In this document: positions 19,816-28,439 of the stretch, in pieces
How positions within the stretch are numbered: the stretch's first letter is position 1
Layout: every line of letters begins with the position of its first letter
Assembly: GCF_024496245.1 (NCBI RefSeq)
Contig: NZ_CP101740.1
Location: forward strand, 3,258,001 to 3,322,000
Reading direction: 5' to 3'
Origin: Sphingomonas qomolangmaensis
GTDB taxonomy: Bacteria; Pseudomonadota; Alphaproteobacteria; Sphingomonadales; Sphingomonadaceae
DNA: 64,000 bases
Translations under genes and position numbers: made by a program
The notes under the pieces: model-generated
Seen by the model: the letters and a program-made list of their open reading frames with translations, nothing else
Told to the model about the DNA's origin: nothing
Databases searched by the model: none

Positions 19816-20710
19816 CAAGGGCGCTCCCGTTAAGGATCACAGCGTTGAAGGCCCGGATGTCGGCGAACGCATCGCTTGCCAGCTTTGCCGCCACCTGCGC
19901 ATCGCCGCGCGGCACGACAAGACGGATGACGCCATCTTCGTGCAAGTCTCGTAGCGCTGCGCTCAGAAGGCGTGAAATCGTCGTTCCTGGAACATGCCCC
20001 ATCCGCTTGGCCGCCGCTAGAAACAATGTGCCCCTGTCGAGATATGGCAAGGTTGACGCGACCCAATCAAGCAGCGCGTCGGGGGAAATAGCCTCGCCAC
20101 GTGCCAGATCGCTTCCTCGAAGCGCGCGATGAAGGCGTTGGGTCACCGAAAGTAACGTCGTTCTCGAGGCAATCGACTCATTCAGGCCGACAAACTCCAC
20201 CCAACGCATCCAGGTCGCGTGCCGCGAAGTATTATAGCGCTGATCCGCGGTCTCCACCGCGCGCGGTTTGAGCGATCGTGTGAACAAGTCCGCGATCTGC
20301 GCGGCGGTCAGATCGCTCAGCCATTGCCGGTTCCCGCGCAGTTCGGTCTCGACTACCGCACAGGCGAATGCATCGAGAATATCGGCATCTGACGACTGTT
20401 CCGGCTGCGCCAGCAAAAAGCTGTGCACGAGGTCGGTAAATCCCGCAATATTGGAGGGCAGCGAAGGCACGGCCAACGCGACCGTATCCCTGCTGGTCTC
20501 GATGAGACCGAGTCCTGAAGCGGCCTGCAGCGCCTGGTTGACGAGGCCTCGATCGTTGCGGTCACGAGTGGCGTCGGTCACCCCATCCCAGCGCGGCTTG
20601 AGCCATTGCTCGAGCTCCGGTCGAGCAATCGTTCCGCCATGGGCGTCGATCACGGTCACGATCGCCCAGAGCCTTTCAGGTGTCCCCTGCGTTGCTGCGA
20701 GCAAAGCCAT
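19808..20710 (-). CDS. dpdG: DpdG-like protein
   Basis: 300 residues, soluble, with no obvious catalytic motif. The N-terminal 100 residues have the helix-strand pattern of a winged-helix domain, so DNA binding or a structural role is possible. It begins on the stop codon of the RecQ-like gene (TAATG, one-base overlap) and ends 8 bases inside the next gene, so it is translated in strict coupling with both. Name given from the conserved F-G-H order of Dpd clusters and from its size; no independent sequence signature was recognised. Confidence 0.62.
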   Translation of the reverse strand: MALLAATQGTPERLWAIVTVIDAHGGTIARPELEQWLKPRWDGVTDATRDRNDRGLVNQALQAASGLGLIETSRDTVALAVPSLPSNIAGFTDLVHSFLLAQPEQSSDADILDAFACAVVETELRGNRQWLSDLTAAQIADLFTRSLKPRAVETADQRYNTSRHATWMRWVEFVGLNESIASRTTLLSVTQRLHRALRGSDLARGEAISPDALLDWVASTLPYLDRGTLFLAAAKRMGHVPGTTISRLLSAALRDLHEDGVIRLVVPRGDAQVAAKLASDAFADIRAFNAVILNGSALDA

Positions 20711-23226
20711 TAGTGAAGGCTCCCTTCAACCTGGTCGCGCGTCAGTGCCGCAAGCACAGCGATATCATAGGGCGCAGTGCGCGAGGCGATCTGCGCTAGT
20801 GGCCGCCCTTCGAAGGTGAGGCCACGCGACCCAACGATGACGAGCGTTTGCCCAGGGAAGCGGTGAACGAAGGCGCGGCTGCGCTGCCATAGACCCACAC
20901 CAATCTCGTCATCGCGCGGCAGGAAAAGCGCCGTTGGCATGTCCAGCACCTCTAGCGCCGCGTAACCAAACCATTCGTGATGCTCCGTCACCAGCCCCAG
21001 ACCCGAACCCTGTGCAAGTCTATCCGCGCACGCAGGACCTTCGCCATCCGGTACGACATATTGGAGGATGCCCAGTCGATCGAGCACCCCCAGCGCGGTC
21101 GGAAGTTCGGCAGTGAGGTCATCGCATTCAACGAAAGTCGGGCCTGTGGCGAGTTGCCCTGACGCGGCACAGGCAATCTGCCAAATGTCCTTGCCGCCGC
21201 TGCAATGCATGTTGCGCGGGGCACGCTGCCCCTTACGGCGACAGGGCGGGCACCGCCCGCAATCCGGCGTCTCTGCAAGCGGATCGATCAGTCGATAGAC
21301 CGCGGCCAGCACGCAATCCGCCGCCGATGGTGGCGTACGCATCACCTTAAGGAAGGCGCGAAACTCGCCCAGCGCCTCCGCTTGTTCGCCGTCGCGCAAA
21401 AGCGTCAGGCGTTCCCACAGCACGTCCTGCGCAGCCTCATTAGCAAACAGTGCGTCTTCGAGGATCTCCGCTTCCCAGAATGTCGCGTCGGATCCACGGT
21501 CTCGGACTTGCGTGATTCTGAGCGCATCTGCGCGTTGCATCAGGTTAAGCAAACTCATGTTCCAGCGGCGATTATAGTCGCTGCTTTCGCCCTTGAGTTC
21601 CTCGTGCATCGCATCGATATCGAATTGCGCCAGCCGTTTGGCCCCGGACCAGGAGATCAAATGTTGCCGCTCGGCAAGTGCCCGCATCTTGCGCCAGCGC
21701 AGCCGCGCCTTTTCGATCGTCAGCCATGACCCTGCCGCCATTCCGGCGGCCTGGCTCTCGTCGTCGCGGGTCCTCTCGCCGCTTTTGAAACGGCCATCCG
21801 CCGACTGCCGTGTCCAGACGCTGAGCGCGATCCCTTGATGGCCATCGCGCCCGGAGCGGCCGATCTCCTGATAGTAGCGGGCAGGGCTTTCCGGGATCCC
21901 GACATGAAGAATCGTGCGGACATCGGCCTTGTCGATGCCCATTCCAAACGCAGAGGTCGCGACAATTAGATCGAGCTCGTCGTCCGCCCAAGCCTCGATC
22001 ACCGTCTGGCGAAGCCGCGTGTCGGTCAGCGCGCCCGTGAAGACGGCCAGCCGCGCATAGTCGCGCTTCCGCAACGTCGCTGCTAATGTCTCGGCATGTT
22101 CAACCTGGTTAGTGTAGACGATCGTTGGCCGCGGCGCGTGGTCGATTAAGCGGAGCAGCAGGTCGTCTCGTTCCTCGTTAGACGCGACTGACATTGCCGC
22201 GAGATCGAACTCATAGCGTGGAACGCCGGCATGGACTTCGAGCCACAGCCCACCTTGATACGCTTGGCGCAGCACGGCGCGGGCCGCCGGTCCAAGCGTG
22301 GCAGACAACAGCATGGTACGTAACGCGGGATTGCGCTCTCGCAATTCTCCGACGAGCGCAGGCAGACGCTGAAAATCGGGGCGGAAGCTTCGGCCCCAAC
22401 TCTCAATAATATGCGCTTCATCGACGACAAAGCCGCTGAGATGCGCGTTCACACCGGGCGCTTTTTGATCAGGCGAGGTCGCCGCATCTAGCAGCTCTTC
22501 GCGCGCCGACGTGAAAGCAATTTCGGGCGAGAGGATCAGCACCGGAACTTCGCCACGCCGAAACGCATCGAGCAGATCACGCCGCTCGTTCGCATTCAAC
22601 TGCCCCGTTATCGCGCGGCTATTCTCCAAGCCGGGGATCTTCTTGAGCGACCGTTCATGGTCTAGCGCAAGCGCCACCGTCGGGGTGATCAGGGCGATGC
22701 AGGCCCTGCCTTGCGATGGCCAAAGGCTTGGCGCGGATTGAAATAGCAGACTCTTCCCCGTGCCCGTCGGCATCGACACCATGAGTGTCGCGCCTGGTGG
22801 CATCGTCGCCACAGCCCTCAATGCAGCCTTTTGCGTCTCGCAGCGATACTCCTGGTGCTGTGACAGGCGGAGCAGCATCGCATCGGGCGGCGACGTGCGG
22901 TATGGGCGACGCGGCGCGCTATCGAGTGCGAGCGCCTCGGCGAAATCCGCGGGAAGGTCTGGCGGCCTTCCGTCCAACCGGACGATATTTCCGTTCAGCG
23001 AAAGGCCGAAGCGAGAGAGTGTCGCGCGCTCGCGATCGCTCAATTCAAGACCGGCGCTGGCTAGATCGAGGACGTTATCCGAGAGGCGCACCCACTCACG
23101 CAACAGCGCAAGTCGATCACCCGCCGCTTGAGCCACGAAGAAGGCCTTGGCCGCCCGCGCTATGCTGCGCGCGCGCCAGTTATCCCTGCTCCCGTCCCCG
23201 TTGAGATCCCCGCCCATCGGAAGCAT
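20710..23226 (-). CDS. dpdF: DpdF-like RecQ-type DNA helicase
   Basis: 838 residues. SF2 helicase motifs: MPTGTGKSLLFQ near 150 (Walker A), VDEAHIIESWGRSFRPDF near 268 (DEAH box with the RecQ-like WGxxFRPD extension), LLSATL, FGMGIDKADVRTILHVGIP (motif V) and QEIGRSGRDGHQG near 455 (motif VI). A zinc-type cluster CGRCPPCRRK...MHC lies near 655-675, where RecQ proteins carry their zinc module. In Dpd systems DpdF is a restriction component. The start may be at 23226 or at the ATG three codons later. It lies 23 bases after queC, linking the synthesis and restriction halves into one transcript. Confidence 0.85.
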   Translation of the reverse strand: MLPMGGDLNGDGSRDNWRARSIARAAKAFFVAQAAGDRLALLREWVRLSDNVLDLASAGLELSDRERATLSRFGLSLNGNIVRLDGRPPDLPADFAEALALDSAPRRPYRTSPPDAMLLRLSQHQEYRCETQKAALRAVATMPPGATLMVSMPTGTGKSLLFQSAPSLWPSQGRACIALITPTVALALDHERSLKKIPGLENSRAITGQLNANERRDLLDAFRRGEVPVLILSPEIAFTSAREELLDAATSPDQKAPGVNAHLSGFVVDEAHIIESWGRSFRPDFQRLPALVGELRERNPALRTMLLSATLGPAARAVLRQAYQGGLWLEVHAGVPRYEFDLAAMSVASNEERDDLLLRLIDHAPRPTIVYTNQVEHAETLAATLRKRDYARLAVFTGALTDTRLRQTVIEAWADDELDLIVATSAFGMGIDKADVRTILHVGIPESPARYYQEIGRSGRDGHQGIALSVWTRQSADGRFKSGERTRDDESQAAGMAAGSWLTIEKARLRWRKMRALAERQHLISWSGAKRLAQFDIDAMHEELKGESSDYNRRWNMSLLNLMQRADALRITQVRDRGSDATFWEAEILEDALFANEAAQDVLWERLTLLRDGEQAEALGEFRAFLKVMRTPPSAADCVLAAVYRLIDPLAETPDCGRCPPCRRKGQRAPRNMHCSGGKDIWQIACAASGQLATGPTFVECDDLTAELPTALGVLDRLGILQYVVPDGEGPACADRLAQGSGLGLVTEHHEWFGYAALEVLDMPTALFLPRDDEIGVGLWQRSRAFVHRFPGQTLVIVGSRGLTFEGRPLAQIASRTAPYDIAVLAALTRDQVEGSLH

Positions 23227-23249
23227 CTTCGGCTCAAGTGGTCAGGATA

Positions 23250-23948
23250 TCAATCGGCTAGTGTAAATTGTTCATAGCCGTTGCGACGCAACTCACAGGC
23301 CGGGCAGTCGTCGCAGCCATAGCCCCATGGATGTAGCACGTCGTGGTCCCCCTTATAGCACGTATGGGTCCCGGTGCGGATGAGTTCGACAAGCGCTGCG
23401 CCGCCCAATTCTTCGGCGAGACGCCAGGTTGCCGCTTTGTCCAGCCACATTAGAGGCGTGTGGAGGACAGAGCGGTTGCCAATGCCGAGGTTGAGCGTGA
23501 CCTGCAGCGATTTGAGCGTGTCGTCGCGGCAGTCGGGATAGCCCGAATAGTCGGTCTCGCACATGCCGCCGACCATGTGGCGAAGCTCGCGCCGGTAGGC
23601 GAGTGCCGCAGCCAGCGTGAAGAACAAGAGGTTCCGCCCGGGCACGAAGGTATTGGGAAGACCATCCTCGCGCATCTTGATCTCGGCGTTGCTGGTCAAC
23701 GCGGTCTCGCTCACCTGGCCGAGGATAGACAGGTCGAGCATATGATCCGGGCCAAGACGCGTGGCCCAGTCGGGGTGCCGCTCGATAAGTTCCTGGCGAA
23801 AGCTGTCGCGGCATTCAAGCTCGACCCGGTGGCGCTGCCCATAGTCGAACCCTACTGTCTCGACCCTGTCGAAGCGGTCCAGCGCCCAAGCAAGGCAAGT
23901 GGCGCTGTCCTGGCCGCCGGAAAAGAGGACCAGTGCTCCTTCGCTCAT
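23250..23948 (-). CDS. queC: 7-cyano-7-deazaguanine (preQ0) synthase QueC
   Basis: 232 residues. QueC uses ATP and ammonia to convert 7-carboxy-7-deazaguanine to preQ0. The PP-loop [13 protein letters not shown] lies near residues 9-21, followed by [13 protein letters not shown]. The C-terminal zinc site is [17 protein letters not shown] with further cysteines just upstream (HTCYKGD), as in the family. The open frame extends seven codons upstream, but the ATG at 23948 gives a typical N-terminus and a four-base ATGA overlap with queD. Within this operon the preQ0 is most likely destined for DNA through DpdA, though it could also feed tRNA queuosine. Confidence 0.95.
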   Translation of the reverse strand: MSEGALVLFSGGQDSATCLAWALDRFDRVETVGFDYGQRHRVELECRDSFRQELIERHPDWATRLGPDHMLDLSILGQVSETALTSNAEIKMREDGLPNTFVPGRNLLFFTLAAALAYRRELRHMVGGMCETDYSGYPDCRDDTLKSLQVTLNLGIGNRSVLHTPLMWLDKAATWRLAEELGGAALVELIRTGTHTCYKGDHDVLHPWGYGCDDCPACELRRNGYEQFTLAD

Positions 23949-24319
23949 GCCGCCACCTCTTCGCCCCAATAGCTGCAGGCATCGCCACTCGAATCGCGAT
24001 AGACGCTAACCCTGTGGAGGTTGGCGAGGGTTGGACGCAGCCGGTCCCAGATCCACCGGCTAAGATTTTCCATTGTCGCGGGGCCCAGATCGTCGATCTC
24101 ATCGAGGAAGCGGTGATCGAGTGCGTCGTGCGCATCTTCGATCGCACGCTGGAGCACCCCGAGATCAATGATCATGCCCGTGGCGGGATCGGGGCGCCCC
24201 CGCAAGAACACCTCGGCGCGGTAGCTATGACCATGAATGCGGCGGCTCGATTCGGTCTCTATTAAGCGGTCGAGCGTGTGCGCGGCGTCAAAACGGAACT
24301 GCTTGCTGAGTTCGAACAT
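23945..24319 (-). CDS. queD: 6-carboxytetrahydropterin synthase QueD, altered active site
   Basis: 124 residues. QueD converts dihydroneopterin triphosphate to 6-carboxy-tetrahydropterin. Recognisable parts: FRFDAAH near residue 10, HGHSYRAEV near 28 (zinc histidines), DHRFLDE in the middle and [10 protein letters not shown] near the end. Two catalytic positions differ from E. coli QueD: the Cys four residues before HGH (KCGRLHGH) is Ser here (SSRRIHGH), and the catalytic Glu of VKET aligns with an Asp (VYRDSSG). This resembles a subgroup of proteobacterial QueD-like proteins I recall, so the enzyme may use a different mechanism rather than be dead. The ATG at 24319 sits on the queE stop (TGATG). 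An upstream open extension of 21 codons is rejected. Confidence 0.88.
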   Translation of the reverse strand: MFELSKQFRFDAAHTLDRLIETESSRRIHGHSYRAEVFLRGRPDPATGMIIDLGVLQRAIEDAHDALDHRFLDEIDDLGPATMENLSRWIWDRLRPTLANLHRVSVYRDSSGDACSYWGEEVAA

Positions 24320-24951
24320 CAGCGGATCCCGATCATCTTGTGCGACTGAAGCGAAAGCCTCCAGCGCGGGTTGTCGGTACAAAATTGAATCGTGGCGGCC
24401 AGATTGGCATTCGCCTCGAGAGAGTCCATCGGCTGCAGAAAAAAGTGGTGAAAATCGAGTTCGGCGAAGCGCTGCGGTGCGGCTTTGGCCTGGGGATAGA
24501 CGAGCTTGAGTTCATGTCCGCTCGTGAGCACCACTTCCGCGTCCGCCTTAGGCGAGACGCAAATCCAATCGATCCCCTCGGGAGGCTGCAGCGTACCATT
24601 GGTCTCAATTGCTATCTCGAAGCCGCGCGCGTGCAGCGCCGCCACCAGCGCGTCATCGACCTGCAACAAGGGCTCACCACCGGTCAGCACGACATAGCGC
24701 AGTTCTGCGGTTCCAGCCCATTCGCGCTCGATTGCGCCCGCCAACGCGTCCGCGTCCGCGAAGCGTCCGCCGCCTGTGCCGTCTAGTCCGACAAAGTCGG
24801 TATCGCAAAAGCTGCAGACCGCGTCCGCCCGGTCGATCTCGCGCCCCGACCAGAGATTGCAGCCGGCAAAACGACAGAACACCGCGGCACGCCCCATCTG
24901 TGCGCCTTCACCCTGCAGCGTCTTAAAGATCTCTTTGACCGCGTAGCTCAT
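24319..24951 (-). CDS. queE: 7-carboxy-7-deazaguanine synthase QueE
   Basis: 210 residues. This radical-SAM enzyme contracts the carboxytetrahydropterin ring to 7-carboxy-7-deazaguanine. The N-terminus KEIFKTLQGEGAQMGRAAVF is diagnostic. The cluster cysteines follow the QueE spacing C-x14-C-x2-C (CNLWSGRE...CSFCDTDF). Later family motifs are YVVLTGGEPLLQ, AIETNGTL, CVSPKA, and FFLQPMD. Start ATG at 24951 overlaps the preceding dpdB stop by ATGA; the upstream extension of 44 codons is antisense-like and rejected. Together with queD and queC it supplies the preQ0 base for DpdA; the first step, GTP cyclohydrolase I (FolE), is not encoded in the window. Confidence 0.95.
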   Translation of the reverse strand: MSYAVKEIFKTLQGEGAQMGRAAVFCRFAGCNLWSGREIDRADAVCSFCDTDFVGLDGTGGGRFADADALAGAIEREWAGTAELRYVVLTGGEPLLQVDDALVAALHARGFEIAIETNGTLQPPEGIDWICVSPKADAEVVLTSGHELKLVYPQAKAAPQRFAELDFHHFFLQPMDSLEANANLAATIQFCTDNPRWRLSLQSHKMIGIR

Positions 24952-26033
24952 GCGTCGGGCAGCCCGTCGAGCAAAGGGGCAGGCGCAGCTTTGGCCCGGC
25001 GCCGTAGGTCGGCCTTCACCACACCGACCAGATAATGTTTGAGGAGCGCGACATCGCGATTGATGTTCTGAAGCCCATTCCAACGACGCACCTCATCGCC
25101 GAAATGCCACTCTCCCGAGGTCCAGGCGGTTCGGCCCTTCAGACAGGCGAGACCCTCCTCGAAATCGTCGATCGAACGCGCGTCCGCCCGCTGTGCGAGG
25201 ACTTCCATGACGTCGCCGAGCGCCTGGATGCCTGCGCCGTGCAATAGCCTGGACGTCGCAGGTTTGTGGCCGTGCCAGTCGAGGGGGAACACGCGCTTCA
25301 CGGCGTCGAAGAAGTTCGACACGATCTTCACGCACCGATCCTCACCCTTCGGCATGCGGACAAGTTCGCGCATCACGCCGTTGGACAGCGACTCCATCAC
25401 GACCTTTTGCACCACGGTATCGGCGATCGACCCCTCGGGCATGGTGTGTTGCTTGATATAGCCTTTCAGCGCAGTATTTTCGTAATTCAGCCGGGCGGTG
25501 ATTTCTGCCGCCGCCGAGCGACGCGATAGCCTTGGCGGCAGGTCATCCACGCTGGGCAACAGCTCATAGATGAGCGACTTGGGCAACGGCTTGGTGTTGT
25601 TGATCAGCACGAACTGCCGCCGCAGTTCGGCCTCATCGCGGCAGATCAACGCGGACACGAAAACTTGAAAATCCCGGTCCAACTCCGTCAGTGCAGACAG
25701 CCGCTGCTGGCCATCGACCACCAGGCCAGGCGCACCGCTGCTCACATCGATTTGCAGCCTCGCGGAGCCTTCCTCGCGGGCCTCGACAGTGACGCCCTGA
25801 ATGAAGGCGACGACGATCGGGTTCGGAAGCACCGCATTGGGCTTTTCAAGATAGTCGCGGATCTCGCGGATATGCGCTGCGACCTGCGGTCGCTGGAACC
25901 CGCTAAGCACACCCTGCGCGCTGCGCCCGATCCGATCGATCGTCGCAAACCGCAAGATGTCGCCGGCCGTGGCTGCGAAGGTGAGGACCTGGTGCTCATC
26001 GCTTTGTCGCGCACAGACTGCGAGATAGGTCAT
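24948..26033 (-). CDS. dpdB: DpdB-type DGQHR-domain protein, second copy
   Basis: 361 residues. The family signature VDGQQRLSALTEL lies near residue 105, after the conserved GFQRPQVAAHIREIRDYLE segment. DndB-type DGQHR proteins form a family that includes DpdB, which works with DpdA to insert preQ0 into DNA. A GTG 18 bases upstream (26051) is an alternative start; ATG at 26033 is preferred because it gives the N-terminus length seen in the sister copy at 27324-28439. It overlaps the end of dpdA by about 38 bases and is coupled to queE by ATGA. The two copies are clearly related in order of motifs but diverged, so this is not a recent duplication. Confidence 0.85.
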   Translation of the reverse strand: MTYLAVCARQSDEHQVLTFAATAGDILRFATIDRIGRSAQGVLSGFQRPQVAAHIREIRDYLEKPNAVLPNPIVVAFIQGVTVEAREEGSARLQIDVSSGAPGLVVDGQQRLSALTELDRDFQVFVSALICRDEAELRRQFVLINNTKPLPKSLIYELLPSVDDLPPRLSRRSAAAEITARLNYENTALKGYIKQHTMPEGSIADTVVQKVVMESLSNGVMRELVRMPKGEDRCVKIVSNFFDAVKRVFPLDWHGHKPATSRLLHGAGIQALGDVMEVLAQRADARSIDDFEEGLACLKGRTAWTSGEWHFGDEVRRWNGLQNINRDVALLKHYLVGVVKADLRRRAKAAPAPLLDGLPDA

Positions 26034-27327
26034 AAGGTCGGTGGACGGCACGCTTCAAATCCAATCGTTCGATATGTTCGTGATAGATGGCGAGATTGTG
26101 GATTCCGCGGCGCTTATTCCGGTTGCTGCCGCGGAAAATGATAACTTCGACCCCCACGGTCGCGCAGATAGGGCAACCGCATTGCTTCCAGGGCTTTTCC
26201 ATCAGCGTCTCGCGGTAGCGAACCGCCAATCGCGCCAGCAAAATGCTGTCGCGGCACTCTGCGTAGGATTTTTCTTCAACGAGCGCGGCGCTGTAGATGA
26301 GAATGGCCTGCAGCACATCGTCGATATCGGCGCCGCCAGCGTCATAGGCGCGCAGCGCAGACAATGCGGCGCTTTCCATCGCAACTAGATCCTCCGCCCG
26401 GAAAATTCCCTTCTTCACCGTCCGCTGAAGCTTGGGATTTTCGATCGCCTGCGGAATGCGGATCGACGTAAAATAGCGCAGCGCTAGGCCATCGCCCGGC
26501 AAATAGTAGTTTTGCTTGGCGTCCTTGAAGGCACGGATCAGCGGCGAGGTCGTGTCGAAGCTGGCGATATCAAAGCCGTGGAACCCGTCGATATCGTCCG
26601 CCTTGGCGAAGCCGAGGATATGCAGCCGCGTCGAGGATGGGATCACGTCGCGGATCGCTTCCAGGCACAATTTGATCTCGGGTGATTTGAGCGGGACCAT
26701 GCCGCCAAGCGCCAGATAGTCATAGCCCATCGCCACGAGCCGGCGCGCCGCTTCTGCCATGCTCGCTGGCGACCAGCCTTGCACGACACCAAGCGGCTTG
26801 AAGCTTGCGTCCATCGCCAGCGCCTCGCGGCGAAACGCATCGGCATTTTCCAGCGTGATGTCGAAGCGGGCCTTGGCGTCGTCGCTGCCGCCGGCCATGC
26901 CGGTGGCGGCAGGATCGAAGTCGAAGATGATATGGTCGACTGAAGCGCCGTGCGTGAAGCCGCACTCGTCATAGAATTCGGCCATCTCCGTCGCGCTGTA
27001 CGGAGGGCGCTCTTCCTGGACATAGGTGAAGGCGCCGCAATCGCCGAAGATATCCAGATCCTTGAATTGCGGCTTGTCGAGCCGGAGGAACTTGCGCGCG
27101 CCAACAAGGTGGAAGCGCCGGGCCTGGCTCGACGTGTATTTTCCTTTGACCCGGTGGTCGCCAATGATGCCGCGCGAGACCAGCACGCCGTCATAGGGCG
27201 CATAGCCCAGAATCTCATGCGGATAGGCATCGTCCCAATAGGGCTGACGCTCGGCGGGGCTGCGGTCCGCGATGAAGTCGAAGGCAGGGTCCACATAATC
27301 AAGGCTGTCGGCGAAGATGAACTTCAT
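25996..27327 (-). CDS. dpdA: DpdA DNA-guanine transglycosylase (TGT paralogue)
   Basis: 443 residues. DpdA exchanges guanine in DNA for the 7-deazaguanine base preQ0, as TGT does in tRNA. TGT-like features: GDCGAFTYV at 95-103 with D96 at the base-recognition aspartate position, a HGASVDHIIFDF segment, VVQGWSPASM and YLALGGMVPL strands, and SFDTTSP near 258, where TGT has its nucleophilic aspartate. The C-terminal zinc site is CGCPIC near 381-386 with a later His in AIYHEH, the CxCx2C...H arrangement of TGT. The true start is ATG 27327 (MKFIFADSLDYVDP), overlapping the upstream dpdB stop by ATGA. It is flanked on both sides by DGQHR genes, which fixes its identity as a DNA-modifying enzyme rather than a tRNA one. 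Confidence 0.92.
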   Translation of the reverse strand: MKFIFADSLDYVDPAFDFIADRSPAERQPYWDDAYPHEILGYAPYDGVLVSRGIIGDHRVKGKYTSSQARRFHLVGARKFLRLDKPQFKDLDIFGDCGAFTYVQEERPPYSATEMAEFYDECGFTHGASVDHIIFDFDPAATGMAGGSDDAKARFDITLENADAFRREALAMDASFKPLGVVQGWSPASMAEAARRLVAMGYDYLALGGMVPLKSPEIKLCLEAIRDVIPSSTRLHILGFAKADDIDGFHGFDIASFDTTSPLIRAFKDAKQNYYLPGDGLALRYFTSIRIPQAIENPKLQRTVKKGIFRAEDLVAMESAALSALRAYDAGGADIDDVLQAILIYSAALVEEKSYAECRDSILLARLAVRYRETLMEKPWKQCGCPICATVGVEVIIFRGSNRNKRRGIHNLAIYHEHIERLDLKRAVHRPYDLSRSLCATKR

Positions 27328-28439
27328 GGTTTCACTCGCGCCAACCGTCGATCGACGCGGCACAGATGCTCGGCGAGACGCTGAATATCCTGGGGGACCG
27401 ACTGGACCTTATTCCATTTGACACCAAGTTCTTCCCATTCGCCACTGGTCCAGTGGCAGTGCGGGGCAAGGCGCTCCAACGAGGCGCGAACCTCTTTCTC
27501 CGGATCGGCCATGCTGTCGGCGCGCACCATGATCTGGTCCATCACCACGCCCATGGCACGGATCCCTGCCGAGTGCATGAGACGGCTCTGCGTCGTCTTC
27601 TTACCCCAGGCATCGGGAAAGGCGTCGCGAACCGCCGACCAGTAGATGAAGAGCGAGCGGTACATGGCGTCGGTGTCGACCTCGTCGCCGCCGCGATACT
27701 GCGACAGCGCGCCCATCGACGATTTGAGATTTTGTCCGATCGCAGCGCGCAGCGAGGAATCAGTAATCACGCCCACGTTTGCCGGGTCCGACTTGCGTTT
27801 GAGCATTTTGTAGAAGGGTGAGTTGGGATCCTTGGCGAGCTCGTCGGTTAGGACGCTGGGCAGGCGGCGCTCCTCGAGATCCTGCGGCAGCAATCCTCCG
27901 ACAAGAGGGAGGAGTTCGTCGATCAGCCGGGCGGAGAGCGGTTTCGCCTTGTTGACCAAAATGAACTGCTCGCGCGCCGTTGCGAGATCCGCGCTTAGAA
28001 AGCCAACGACCGGCACAACGTGCGTGTCATTCTTTGCCTGCGCCAAGGCAAGCGAGCGCTGCTGACCATCGACAATCCAGGCGGCGCGTTTGCCCTGATC
28101 GCGGACGGGAATGCTGATCACGCCACCATCGCTAATGTCCGAACAGTTTTTAACCCCGCGTCCGCGGACCGCCTGAAAAGTGACATCCGACGAGAAAGCC
28201 AGAATGATCGCATTGGGAAACAGCACGGGGCCGGAATCGAGAAACTCCGTGATTGAGCGGACATGGTCTTTGATCTCCGGTCGCTGGAAACCTTCCAGCT
28301 GGTCGTTCGACCGCCCGACACGATTGATATCGGCGATCCGTGCGACATCGGCACCGCGCAGGAAGAACGAGAAAACCTCGATATTGTCGCCTTGGCGAGT
28401 GCGCGTCGCGCGGACCCGCAGTTTCTCCTGCATCCTCAT
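27324..28439 (-). CDS. dpdB: DpdB-type DGQHR-domain protein, first copy
   Basis: 371 residues. The core motif is VDGQQRSLALAQ near residue 122, and the N-terminal GRSNDQLEGFQRPEIKDHV block matches the second copy. The family (DndB/DpdB, DGQHR domain) is known to accompany DpdA in base insertion, and ATPase activity has been reported for DpdB. The gene is coupled to dpdC upstream and dpdA downstream by ATGA overlaps, so the order dpdC-dpdB-dpdA-dpdB2 is made as one unit. The two copies may form a heteromeric partner for DpdA, or one may act as regulator, as DndB does in phosphorothioate systems; that is inference. Confidence 0.88.
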   Translation of the reverse strand: MRMQEKLRVRATRTRQGDNIEVFSFFLRGADVARIADINRVGRSNDQLEGFQRPEIKDHVRSITEFLDSGPVLFPNAIILAFSSDVTFQAVRGRGVKNCSDISDGGVISIPVRDQGKRAAWIVDGQQRSLALAQAKNDTHVVPVVGFLSADLATAREQFILVNKAKPLSARLIDELLPLVGGLLPQDLEERRLPSVLTDELAKDPNSPFYKMLKRKSDPANVGVITDSSLRAAIGQNLKSSMGALSQYRGGDEVDTDAMYRSLFIYWSAVRDAFPDAWGKKTTQSRLMHSAGIRAMGVVMDQIMVRADSMADPEKEVRASLERLAPHCHWTSGEWEELGVKWNKVQSVPQDIQRLAEHLCRVDRRLARVKP

